Source: Elusimicrobiota bacterium
GTDB taxonomy: Bacteria > Elusimicrobiota > Elusimicrobia > Elusimicrobiales > UBA9959
Length of the DNA stretch: 36,156 nt
NCBI GenBank assembly: GCA_016209085.1
Contig: JACQWV010000016.1
Location: forward strand, 1 to 36,156
Direction: 5' to 3'
In this document: positions 1-7,039 of the stretch, piece after piece
How positions within the stretch are numbered: the stretch's first letter is position 1
Layout of the letters: each line of letters begins with the position of its first letter
The notes under the pieces: model-generated
The model's database searches: none
The model's input: the letters and a program-made list of their open reading frames with translations, nothing else
What the model was told of the DNA's origin: nothing
Made by a program: the position numbers and the translations under genes

Positions 1-93
1 GGCGACATCTGCCATCCGTTTGCCGGCTTTCAAGAGCTGGAGAGCGCGCCGGCGGCGTTGCTCCAGTTGTTTTTGACTTCCATAAGGTCTCAT
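1..93 (-). CDS. IS630-type transposase / HTH protein, N-terminal 31 codons (runs off window)
   Basis: Reading the minus strand from the ATG at 91-93 gives MRPYGSQKQLEQRRRRALQL followed by LKAGKRMADVA, open to the window edge. This matches the characteristic start of IS630-family transposases and their stand-alone helix-turn-helix relatives (MRPYGS, a run of arginines, then the first helix of the winged-helix domain). Only the DNA-binding start is visible, so whether the transposase is intact cannot be judged. It lies divergently from the CPBP protease gene at 177, with 83 bp between. It may explain the gene decay and duplications nearby (inference). Confidence 0.7.
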   Translation of the reverse strand, partial: MRPYGSQKQLEQRRRRALQLLKAGKRMADVA

Positions 94-176
94 GTATCAT
101 ATAATATCTTACTTACATTACTTATGCAACATTCAATAGAAGTCAACTATTTTCATGAAATAAATGAGATGAACAC

Positions 177-860
177 ATGGCGGCAACTATTATTTTCTTT
201 ATCTCTTTTTATTTAGTTTCTATACCATCAATACTAATATGGGAGACGGAAAGCATCCCGATTAAAATCAGAGCGGTTTTGGTTACAGCCATATCTTTTG
301 TTCTTGGTCTTGTCGTAATCAGCAGGTTTTTAAAAGAATTGGGGATGAGTTATAAAGAGATTGGCGTGAAATGGTCTGGAAAAAGAGATTTCGCGCGAAA
401 TTTAAGCCTTTTGCTTTCTGGAGTTGCAGCTTGTCTTATGTGGGTATTTGTGTATTTTAGCAGCTTCAAACTGCTTTTTCCAGCGCAATATAGTAAATTG
501 GAGGCTATGAAGTATAATGGCTATATAAATTTTTTATCGGAATGGGGAGGGAGCGGGGAATTTTTTGGAGTGACATCGCTTTGGTGCAGTGTATTGCTTC
601 TTGCCACGATTGAAGAGTTGGCATTTAGGGGACTGATATTCACTTATATACGACGGAAATATTCTTTCAAAAAGGCCTTGCTATGGAGCTCTACTTTGTT
701 TACATTGGGTCATCTTAACCCATATAATTTCCCCGTAAGTTTTATGTTAGGTTTAATATTTGCTCTGCTTTATGTAAAATCCAGCGGGATCGTGGTGCCG
801 ATATTGGCGCACTTCTGCTATAATTTGTCCTTGCATTATTTCAGCACTTTATTCCATTGA
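177..860 (+). CDS. CPBP family intramembrane metalloprotease
   Basis: A 227-residue polytopic membrane protein with the three motifs of the CPBP (CAAX protease / bacteriocin-processing, Abi) family: EELAFRG with glutamates 146-147 and Arg151, a second-motif His179 in FTLGHL, and HFCYN with His212 and Asn216. The family is made of glutamate/histidine membrane proteases that cleave prenylated proteins, peptide pheromones or bacteriocins, or act as scaffolds. The substrate here is unknown. About seven hydrophobic stretches are visible. It is convergent with a second family member at 1036-1785, with a decayed third fragment between them. No bacteriocin-like small gene is visible next to it. The ATG at 177 has only a weak upstream GAG as ribosome binding site. 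Confidence 0.85.
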   Translation: MAATIIFFISFYLVSIPSILIWETESIPIKIRAVLVTAISFVLGLVVISRFLKELGMSYKEIGVKWSGKRDFARNLSLLLSGVAACLMWVFVYFSSFKLLFPAQYSKLEAMKYNGYINFLSEWGGSGEFFGVTSLWCSVLLLATIEELAFRGLIFTYIRRKYSFKKALLWSSTLFTLGHLNPYNFPVSFMLGLIFALLYVKSSGIVVPILAHFCYNLSLHYFSTLFH

Positions 861-894
861 TACTAAACAATCGAGCAGAGCCGAAAAGTGATTT

Positions 895-1008
895 TCACAA
901 ATTTTGATATTTCTCATAAATCCAACACAAAAACACCCCACATATAAATGCGAATACTACTACAGGGCCTATATGCACAATCGCAAGAATAAGTGATGCG
1001 ATGATTAG
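895..1008 (-). pseudogene. Remnant of a third CPBP protease
   Basis: Between two stop codons the minus strand encodes 37 residues, including ILAIVHIGPVVVFAFICGVF and then LCWIYEKYQNL. This is the motif-2 helix (His) and the following G-x-x-x-G-W-I-Y-E-K segment typical of CPBP proteases, comparable to GAMHA and GYVYEKEKNL in the neighbour at 1036-1785. There is no start codon, no EExxxR motif and no final HxxxN motif, so it is a decayed fragment. It lies just downstream of the intact minus-strand copy and is not simply its continuation. Confidence 0.6.
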
Positions 1009-1035
1009 TTAGAAAGTTAGCAACGTCCGCTATCT

Positions 1036-1785
1036 CTATGATTGCCAGAGCAGTATCATTATAATGATAGATAGCAGATTGGTTAGGGAATGGAGTAGTA
1101 TATTAGCAGGAAGGTTTTTTTCTTTTTCATAAACATATCCCAAATAAGCGCCCTCTACAAATACCTGCACTATGCCAGCATGCATCGCTCCGAAAAGCAA
1201 AGAAGAAATGAGCAAGGATGGGACGAAATTAAATTTCTTTCTTAGGCCAACGAATAATAATCGCCGATAGAAAATCTCCTCTATAATAGGCGCCAAAACA
1301 CAAACACGAAACAAATAGAGCGCAAATCTCGGAACAGAAGTCAGTAATACTGTGTTCAAATATATTATTTGTTTATTCTGATTAGCGATGCCAAACAGTT
1401 TGGAGTTTGCGTCCGGGGCAGGTATTCCAATTTTTCCCAATAAAAGCGCAATAGTTGTTACTACAACTACTAATAGAACAAGTGATACAAAATAAATAAA
1501 GAAATATTTAAAGCCCGCAATCAAATGTTTCCGCTTCTCCCGAAGCCATGTCTTTAAGTAAAATAAAGGATATATCCCGGTAATTTTCAGAAAATAAAAC
1601 AAGGCGCATCCCAATAAAAACTCAATAAACAAAAAATAAATATCTTCCCAATCTTTAAAATGCAAGAACGACTTAAACACAATGGCGACAAAGCCCGCAG
1701 TTAAAACTATAACTACTAACGCCACAAATAAGAGGTGAACAATAGGTATGGTCTTTTTATTTTCAAATTCAGTAGGACAACTCAT
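1036..1785 (-). CDS. CPBP family intramembrane metalloprotease
   Basis: A 249-residue membrane protein with about seven hydrophobic segments. The signature motifs are EEIFYRR (Glu169, Glu170, Arg174), a His202 in LLFGAMHA, and HSLTN (His232, Asn236) near the C-terminus. All predicted metal-binding residues of the CPBP family are present, so it should be active. It is distinct in sequence from the copy at 177-860 and convergent with it. It could mature a peptide or prenylated protein, but no target is evident. The 170 bp beyond its start (to 1957) hold no recognisable gene. Confidence 0.85.
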   Translation of the reverse strand: MSCPTEFENKKTIPIVHLLFVALVVIVLTAGFVAIVFKSFLHFKDWEDIYFLFIEFLLGCALFYFLKITGIYPLFYLKTWLREKRKHLIAGFKYFFIYFVSLVLLVVVVTTIALLLGKIGIPAPDANSKLFGIANQNKQIIYLNTVLLTSVPRFALYLFRVCVLAPIIEEIFYRRLLFVGLRKKFNFVPSLLISSLLFGAMHAGIVQVFVEGAYLGYVYEKEKNLPANILLHSLTNLLSIIIMILLWQS

Positions 1786-1957
1786 AATATTTTAATTCTG
1801 TGAGACATCACTTATGGTCACATCTCACCATTTCCTACTAACTTTACTGTAACATTCGGCAACAAATTACTCCTAACTTCCCAGCCGTTTCCTGCCTTAC
1901 CGGTTATTTTCTGCCACCTTTAACATGCTCTGTTTCACGGACGTGTCCCGCACTATC

Positions 1958-2641
1958 TCACCAACATCCAGATTCAAGTATATGTTCATGATGCAGACGG
2001 GAACTGACTTGCTTTACATAAGGCGGATGGGTTTGTACAGGACCCGGATGATTTGGTTCATTGTCAACCCATTCCTGATTGCACACCCATGTCGTAATCT
2101 CTTTTAGCACCTCAATGCCATTCCTAATAACCACCACAATCTTTATTACTTCATAACATACTTTAATCCATCCCTTATTTTGTGGTTTTGCATGGCATAT
2201 TTGTTCCCGCAATCCCATGAGAAAATGGATAAGCTGGACATCATCACTTTCTAACAAAACATTGTATTTATTCCCGTCTATATCATTAACAAAAAGCACT
2301 CTCTCATTATTGTATAAAATGCCAACTTTTTCGTCATTGATTAACACCATAATGTTCTTGTCAAACAACTTGTCTGATATTTTTAATATTACTTGGCGAA
2401 GCAGTTGTCTGTCAGCATTTCCTATTTCATATAACACCGCGCCACTGGCTGTTGCATCGGCAGTTGGGACAGGACCTGCGAATTCCGTTTCAAAAACAGG
2501 CACCATTTCTTTAAGCCATCTTAAAGATTCTGTCTGATTGTTTTCCCAATCAAAGTCCACGCCTACTCCCTCAGCTTTGGCGAGCGAGGCCGCCGCCATT
2601 ATCACTGCCAACACTACAACTACTATTGAGCTCTTTTTCAT
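1958..2641 (-). CDS. Secreted protein of unknown function
   Basis: A 227-residue protein starting with a clear Sec signal peptide (MKKSSIVVVVLAVIMAAASL, cleavage likely after AKA at about residue 24). The mature part is hydrophilic, with a mixed alpha/beta pattern between about residues 70 and 150, a possible CHAKPQNKGWIKVCYE cysteine pair, and a histidine-rich tail (HPPYV, RLHHEHILESGCW). I do not recognise the family. The start is supported by GGGAGG 10 nt upstream. Its roughly 120-nt leader contains a GC-rich double hairpin (2728-2773), so post-transcriptional control is possible. Confidence 0.6.
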   Translation of the reverse strand: MKKSSIVVVVLAVIMAAASLAKAEGVGVDFDWENNQTESLRWLKEMVPVFETEFAGPVPTADATASGAVLYEIGNADRQLLRQVILKISDKLFDKNIMVLINDEKVGILYNNERVLFVNDIDGNKYNVLLESDDVQLIHFLMGLREQICHAKPQNKGWIKVCYEVIKIVVVIRNGIEVLKEITTWVCNQEWVDNEPNHPGPVQTHPPYVKQVSSRLHHEHILESGCW

Positions 2642-2727
2642 ATTTCTTTTCCTCCCTTCTTCCCTTTTTCTATCACCTTAGAAACAAAAAAGAGAAAACG
2701 ATTTTTAATATCGCTTTCCCTGGCTGC

Positions 2728-2773
2728 ACCCGGTTTGCGGCCGGGTCGTGGATACTCCGGGGCCGATTCCCCG
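2728..2773 (-). other. GC-rich double-hairpin element in the leader of the secreted-protein gene
   Basis: Two adjacent perfect stems in an otherwise AT-rich gap: ACCCGG/CCGGGT (2728-2733 with 2741-2746) and CGGGG/CCCCG (2758-2762 with 2769-2773). On the minus strand they are followed by GCAGCCAGGGAAAGCGAT and a weak hairpin running into a T-rich tract about 85 nt before the start at 2641. The layout resembles a structured 5' leader (aptamer plus expression platform), but it does not match the GEMM (c-di-GMP) consensus or any other riboswitch I can recall. The remainder of the 2642-3021 gap holds no gene apart from the repeat at 2936-2977. Confidence 0.35.
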
Positions 2774-2935
2774 AATTACAAGGAATACTACTGTTTTTAT
2801 AGTTTACCAAACATCCCTTGCTAATGTAAGAACATTTAGACCTGTTTAGCTCTGGGTCAAAAGGCCTATTTTTAAGAACTATTCCTCAGGCATGGAAATA
2901 AAAGTCATTCCTGAATAACCGGGTTGGAATTACTC

Positions 2936-2977
2936 TGCGAACGGATTTTGAGTTCTTTTATCAGGCCGGAGAAAACA
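2936..2977. repeat. 42-bp direct repeat, copy 1 (duplicate of the SDR gene 3' end)
   Basis: Identical at 41 of 42 positions to 4123-4164, the last coding bases of the SDR gene. The only mismatch is A2945 versus G4132. On the minus strand it still encodes VFSGLIKELKIRSQS, then continues in frame as NSNPVIQE and a stop. With copy 2 it brackets the MNT/HEPN cassette (2978-4122, 1,145 bp). Confidence 0.85.
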
Positions 2978-3021
2978 TAGGGGATAAACCCTTAAAAACC
3001 AAAAAAGAAATTGATTGGAAT

Positions 3022-3435
3022 TTATCTTTCAAGCATCATGATTGCCCATAATCGGTAACGTTCTAAATGCTTCCAAATTTTTTCAATATCCGTTCTCGTG
3101 TAAATTTCTCCGCTGTAGGAAACCAGATTTTTTTGCTCAATCATGCGTGTTAAATGCCTGACCGCTTCCAGCCCCCTTTCATCCATGTTGACGACCTCGC
3201 GAATGAGATCAACCGCTGCCATATGGTCCTCGCCGCTGCTTTTCACTCCGCCCACCTTTATAGTAATCGCATCGGTCAAAGCGATAGCCGCATGTATCAT
3301 AAGAACGCCTGCGGCATTCCAGTATTCAAACTCCCTCGCAAGTTCGGCGCCCTTGCAGAAAATATCCGCCACATGCGCGAAATCGCCGCTTTTTGACTTT
3401 GCGACGGATTTTCTAACACTTCTCTTCGGCGTCAT
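3022..3435 (-). CDS. HEPN-domain protein (toxin partner of an MNT/HEPN pair)
   Basis: A 137-residue all-helical protein following the nucleotidyltransferase gene, overlapping it by ATGA (3432-3435), so translationally coupled. Size, helical pattern (AAGVLMIHAAIALTDA in the first long helix) and partnership fit HEPN proteins of the type VII (HepT/MntA-like) arrangement, in which HEPN is an RNase and MNT inactivates it by adenylylation. The usual RX4HXY catalytic motif is not seen. The corresponding stretch reads KNLVSYSGE (Lys102-Glu110), with Lys and Ser where Arg and His are expected, so RNase activity is doubtful. A serine/lysine-rich, basic N-terminus of about 18 residues precedes the domain. 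Confidence 0.65.
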   Translation of the reverse strand: MTPKRSVRKSVAKSKSGDFAHVADIFCKGAELAREFEYWNAAGVLMIHAAIALTDAITIKVGGVKSSGEDHMAAVDLIREVVNMDERGLEAVRHLTRMIEQKNLVSYSGEIYTRTDIEKIWKHLERYRLWAIMMLER

Positions 3436-4058
3436 TTCAGAACCTCTCGGATTTTTGCGGGCAGCAAGTCAATTCCTTCCCGGAGAACATTCTCCATCAG
3501 CGAATCGGATTTGCTGACTCTGTTTTTCGCTTCGCGGACAGTCATCACAATAGGAGAAAGTCTGATTCCATAACGCCGTATAAATTCATAACCAACATCT
3601 TCCATTTTACTTTTTGCGCCGGCTTTTGCATTAACCGGCGCTATGACTATCAAGTCTATGTCGCTGCCTGGTTTTGACCTGCCGCGCACCGCGCTTCCGA
3701 AAATAGTCGCTGAAAGAATCGGTCTCTCTATCATTTTCACTATGTCTTGGCGAATACGCGCTATTAATTCCCGCTCTTTGCGGAGGAGCGGAAGCAATGC
3801 CTCCCGTATCAGAAAATGATCGAAATTTAGGCTAATGAGTTGAGTCTTGCCGGAACCCTGCCGCTTAACAAGACGCAAACCTTCCAATCTGTTGATGGTT
3901 AAAGCGCATGTCTGGTGATTAAACCCGCTGGCTCTGGCCACAGCTCTGCCGCTCATTCCCTCCTTAGTGTCTCTAAGAACGCGCAGAACTGCTATTGAAC
4001 TTGGGGTTGAAAAAACCCAATTCAATGGATGTTCCAGAAAGCCGGTTCGTTTCTTCAT
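3432..4058 (-). CDS. wHTH-nucleotidyltransferase fusion (MNT antitoxin/regulator)
   Basis: A 208-residue two-domain protein. Residues about 15-75 form a winged helix-turn-helix of MarR/ArsR type (GRAVARASGFNHQTCALTIN). Residues about 95-205 form a minimal nucleotidyltransferase with the GSX10DXD signature (Gly121-Ser122 to Asp133-Ile-Asp135). In MNT/HEPN systems the nucleotidyltransferase adenylylates the HEPN toxin; the fused wHTH suggests it also autoregulates the operon (inference). The promoter supports this: a perfect 12-bp palindrome lies in the spacer between -35 and -10. The ATG at 4058 lies 6 nt after the -10, with no ribosome binding site, so the mRNA is probably leaderless. Confidence 0.75.
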   Translation of the reverse strand: MKKRTGFLEHPLNWVFSTPSSIAVLRVLRDTKEGMSGRAVARASGFNHQTCALTINRLEGLRLVKRQGSGKTQLISLNFDHFLIREALLPLLRKERELIARIRQDIVKMIERPILSATIFGSAVRGRSKPGSDIDLIVIAPVNAKAGAKSKMEDVGYEFIRRYGIRLSPIVMTVREAKNRVSKSDSLMENVLREGIDLLPAKIREVLK

Positions 4059-4093
4059 ATGTCTAATATAGCAGACAATTGTCTAATTGTCAA
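4059..4093 (-). promoter_or_regulatory. Promoter with operator-like palindrome for the MNT/HEPN operon
   Basis: On the minus strand, TTGACA (4088-4093), a 17-nt spacer, then TATATT (4065-4070). This is a consensus -35 and a one-mismatch -10. The spacer contains the perfect palindrome AGACAATTGTCT (4073-4084), and GTCTAAT occurs twice exactly 20 bp apart (4061 and 4081). Such placement would let a dimeric wHTH protein block RNA polymerase. The -10 ends 6 nt before the ATG, predicting a start of transcription at or next to the A of ATG. Confidence 0.7.
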
Positions 4094-4115
4094 GACACTA
4101 ATTGTTCACTTGGGT

Positions 4116-5564
4116 TTATGATTGCGAACGGGTTTTGAGTTCTTTTATCAGGCCGGAGAAAACAATTCTGTGAATCGGATAAAGTAAATACCAGTACAGA
4201 TAACCGAATAATCCCCTGGGCTCAAAATACGCAGTCTGCCTCAGAATTGAAGTTTTCCCGTCTTTCGGAATGCTTTCAAACTGAAGCCAGCCCTTGCCCG
4301 GAAGATTCATCTCGGCTCTTAACAAAATAAGCCTGTTAGGAACGACCCTTTCAACCCTCCAGAAATCAAGCGGCTCCCCCTGGTGAATAATGTCAGGATG
4401 CCTTCTGCCCCTGCGCATGCCTATCCCGCCTGTCAGTCTGTCAATCAAAGCGCGCAGACTCCAGAGAAAGCCGGCATAAAACCATCCTTTGTCCCCGCCG
4501 ATTCCTGAAAATGTTTTAAAAACCTTTTCAGCCGGCGCCCTGACCTCAACGAACCTGTCGTCAATGCTCAGGCCTTCTTTGTCCACAAAAACATACGGCT
4601 CTTTGTGCATGGGCATGACAGCCATTGTCCAGGCGGTTTCTACGGCGTTTTCCACGATTCTCTTCAATCCGTACTGAACTGCAGTCCTGTAATCCAGAGG
4701 TTTTATTCCAGGAAACATTTTTAAAGCCGAATCATTGCCGCACACCACGTCGTTTGCCAGGCTTTCCAGAAGGGGCGCTATGAAGATTGAAGGAATGGGC
4801 GTTATCATAGAAATGAACTTTGCATGCATTTTGGGCGACCAGAAATGAAAATCAAAAAATTTGGGTTTAAGATTCCTTATCTCTCCGTAAATTCTCAGAA
4901 GCTCTTTATACGGGTGAATGCTTGAGCCGCCTATTTCAATTATTTTGTTTTCAGATTCTTTTTTTTCAAGACAGTTTACGAGATAACTAAGCACGTCCCT
5001 TATGGCAATGGGCTGGCATTTTGTCTCAGTCAGGTGCTTACAGCATGGTATAAAAGGCAGTCTCTCAACTAAATACCTTATGATTTCAAACGAAACGCTC
5101 CCTGAACCGACCACTATTCCGGCGCGGAACTCTGTTGCGGGAATTCCCGAATCTTTTAGAATTTGCCCGACCCTCTGTCTTGAGCGCAGATGCTGGGAAA
5201 GCTCCTCGCCCTCCCTTCCAAGCCCGCCCAGATAAATTATGCGTCTGACGCCCGCTTGTACAGCCGCTCCGGCGAAATTTTCAGCTGATATTTTCTCATG
5301 CTCCTCAAAATCCGGCTTCTCAGCCATTGAATGAATCAGATAATATGCGGCTTCAACGCCTGAAAGAGCCTCTGCAAGGCCTTGGTTTTCAAAAACGTCG
5401 CCCCTGACTATCTCTGTTTTCTCGGACCAGGTTCTTCCGTAAAGATGTTCAGGCTGTCTTGCAAGACATCTGACAAAATAGCCTTTTTCAATGAGCCGCG
5501 GAATAAGCCTGCCGCCGACATAACCGGTTGCTCCGGTAACAAGGATTTTTTTAACATCCGCCAT
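4116..5564 (-). CDS. NAD(P)-binding SDR-family oxidoreductase with C-terminal DUF2867 domain
   Basis: A 482-residue protein. The N-terminal extended/atypical SDR Rossmann domain carries TGATGYVGG (residues 10-18), and the later YLGGLGREGEELSQHLRSR stretch and AYYLIHSM are typical of the NmrA/YwnB-like group. From about residue 330 there is a DUF2867 (START/polyketide-cyclase-like) domain: FVEVRAPAEKVF, GGDKGW, GEPLDFWRVE, FEPRGLFGYLYWY. Proteins of this architecture are common, but their substrates are not established. The last 14 codons lie in a 42-bp sequence duplicated at 2936-2977, so the present C-terminus (TRSQS) may not be the ancestral one. Confidence 0.85.
   Translation of the reverse strand: MADVKKILVTGATGYVGGRLIPRLIEKGYFVRCLARQPEHLYGRTWSEKTEIVRGDVFENQGLAEALSGVEAAYYLIHSMAEKPDFEEHEKISAENFAGAAVQAGVRRIIYLGGLGREGEELSQHLRSRQRVGQILKDSGIPATEFRAGIVVGSGSVSFEIIRYLVERLPFIPCCKHLTETKCQPIAIRDVLSYLVNCLEKKESENKIIEIGGSSIHPYKELLRIYGEIRNLKPKFFDFHFWSPKMHAKFISMITPIPSIFIAPLLESLANDVVCGNDSALKMFPGIKPLDYRTAVQYGLKRIVENAVETAWTMAVMPMHKEPYVFVDKEGLSIDDRFVEVRAPAEKVFKTFSGIGGDKGWFYAGFLWSLRALIDRLTGGIGMRRGRRHPDIIHQGEPLDFWRVERVVPNRLILLRAEMNLPGKGWLQFESIPKDGKTSILRQTAYFEPRGLFGYLYWYLLYPIHRIVFSGLIKELKTRSQS
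4123..4164. repeat. 42-bp direct repeat, copy 2 (3' end of the SDR gene)
   Basis: The 3' coding end of the SDR gene, repeated at 2936-2977 in the same orientation with one mismatch. The repeat stops sharply after GAAAACA on one side. The other side diverges at the TGCG/TTGCG boundary. The arrangement is what an insertion that rebuilds the end of its target gene would leave. Confidence 0.85.
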
Positions 5565-5692
5565 AAAATCAAGTATACCAAAAAAAATTACGACAAATAG
5601 CCCTCCCGGTTCGCCACATCTCTACAAACTGTCCACTAAAATGGGGAAGATCATCACGCCGTTCCCTTGAATTGCGTGTCATTTTTTGTGAT

Positions 5693-5727
5693 AATAATAT
5701 ATACGGTTAGTAACCGCATATATTATT
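5693..5727. promoter_or_regulatory. 35-bp near-perfect palindrome upstream of the DUF4143 ATPase gene
   Basis: Arms AATAATATATACGGTTA (5693-5709) and its reverse complement (5711-5727) around a single G at 5710, with one mismatch (5703/5717). It ends 22 bp before the ATG at 5750 and overlaps any promoter. It could be an operator, a transcript-folding element, or the target/end of a mobile unit. The 160-bp gap before the gene holds nothing else that is clear. Confidence 0.75.
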
Positions 5728-5749
5728 GAAAAGTTTAACGGTGAATATT

Positions 5750-7015
5750 ATGGATTTTAAAACAATAATTAAAGAACAAATAGAAGACATTAAAAACATA
5801 GAAAAAACGGAAAACATTATTAAAAGAGAGGCGATAAACAAAGCGGAAAGTTTTTTAAGATACCCCAACGCCCTTGCCGTTACTGGAGTAAGAAGGTGCG
5901 GTAAATCTATTTTCTCTTATTTAATTGCAAAAAATAAAAACTTCGGCTATATAAATTTTGATGATGAAAGACTTTTAGGCATGAAAGCCGATAGTTTGAA
6001 TAAAATTTTGCAAAGTTTTTATGAACTTTATGGGGATATTGAATATGTGATTTTAGACGAGGTGCAGAATATTGTGGGATGGGAATTGTTTGTAAACAGG
6101 TTAAGAAGAACAAAAAAGGTGATAATAACCGGCAGCAATTCTAAATTATTAGCGGGAGAATTATCTACTCATCTTACAGGCAGGCATATAGATATAATCC
6201 TTTTTCCTTTTTCTTTTAGTGAATTTTTAACGATAAATCAGTTTAGACAGCAAGACACATATACAACGCGGGAAAAAGCGCAAATTTTGAATCTTCTGGA
6301 AAAATATTTAAGAACAGGCGGTTTTCCCGAAGCGAATAAGTTTGGCAGGACAATTCTCGCGAGAATTTATAACGACATATTGACCAAAGATATTTTGCTG
6401 AGATATAAAATCAAAAAAATAACGAATATAAAGGAACTATCAAAATACATTATCAGTAATTTTTGCCGGGAAATAAGTTATTCTGGATTGGCGAAACTTT
6501 TAAATGTAAAGCGTATTTCCACCATATCAAACTGGCTTTCATATTTAGAAGATTCGTTTTTGACTTTTAAATTGGAAAGATTTTCCTTCAAAATGAAACA
6601 GCAAATCATAGCGCCCAAAAAAATTTATTGCATAGATAATGGGATAGTAAACGCCGTTGCATTTAAGTTTTCGGAGGACATGGGATATTTTATGGAAAAT
6701 GCAGTTGCCGTAGAACTGCAGATGAGAAAAATATTAAGTTCGTTGTTGGAAATCTACTATTGGAAAAATCATCAGCAGTATGAAGTGGATTTTCTCATTA
6801 AATACGGCAATAAAGTTAAAGAACTTATTCAGGTTACATATGCCTTCGACGAAAATGATATTAAAGAGAGAGAAACGACATCCTTACTTAAGGCATCCGC
6901 GGAATTAAAATGCAGTAACCTAAAGATTATAACATGGGACTATGAAGCAGAGAAAAGGTATCATTCCAAAATGGTAAAATTTATCCCTCTCTGGAAATGG
7001 TTTCTAAAAAAATAA
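5750..7015 (+). CDS. AAA ATPase with DUF4143 domain
   Basis: About 421 residues. The AAA_14-type ATPase domain has a Walker A GVRRCGKS at about residues 46-53 and a Walker B YVILDEVQ near residue 104, followed by the sensor TGSNSKLL. A DUF4143 region from about residue 195 includes the winged-helix-like SYSGLAKLLNVKRISTISNW, and ends with a PD-(D/E)xK-like fold (YEVDFLIKYGNKVKELIQV) in which the usual E-x-K is replaced by Q-V. Members are widespread, often patchily distributed, of unknown role. I prefer ATG 5750, preceded by GGTGA; an upstream TTG at 5726 would lie inside the palindrome. The gene is markedly more AT-rich than its neighbours, consistent with transfer. Confidence 0.85.
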   Translation: MDFKTIIKEQIEDIKNIEKTENIIKREAINKAESFLRYPNALAVTGVRRCGKSIFSYLIAKNKNFGYINFDDERLLGMKADSLNKILQSFYELYGDIEYVILDEVQNIVGWELFVNRLRRTKKVIITGSNSKLLAGELSTHLTGRHIDIILFPFSFSEFLTINQFRQQDTYTTREKAQILNLLEKYLRTGGFPEANKFGRTILARIYNDILTKDILLRYKIKKITNIKELSKYIISNFCREISYSGLAKLLNVKRISTISNWLSYLEDSFLTFKLERFSFKMKQQIIAPKKIYCIDNGIVNAVAFKFSEDMGYFMENAVAVELQMRKILSSLLEIYYWKNHQQYEVDFLIKYGNKVKELIQVTYAFDENDIKERETTSLLKASAELKCSNLKIITWDYEAEKRYHSKMVKFIPLWKWFLKK

Positions 7016-7039
7016 ACACACTTACATCTAATTGAATAA

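Noticed and set aside
2728-2773. Possible c-di-GMP (GEMM) riboswitch
   Set aside because: The GGCAAACC...GGGACGCAAAGCC core is missing; only a general hairpin layout is shared.
5634-5660. TGTCCACTAAAATGGGG followed by AAGATCA, resembling a terminal repeat of some insertion sequences
   Set aside because: Only one end is present, with no transposase fragment, so I cannot support an insertion sequence.
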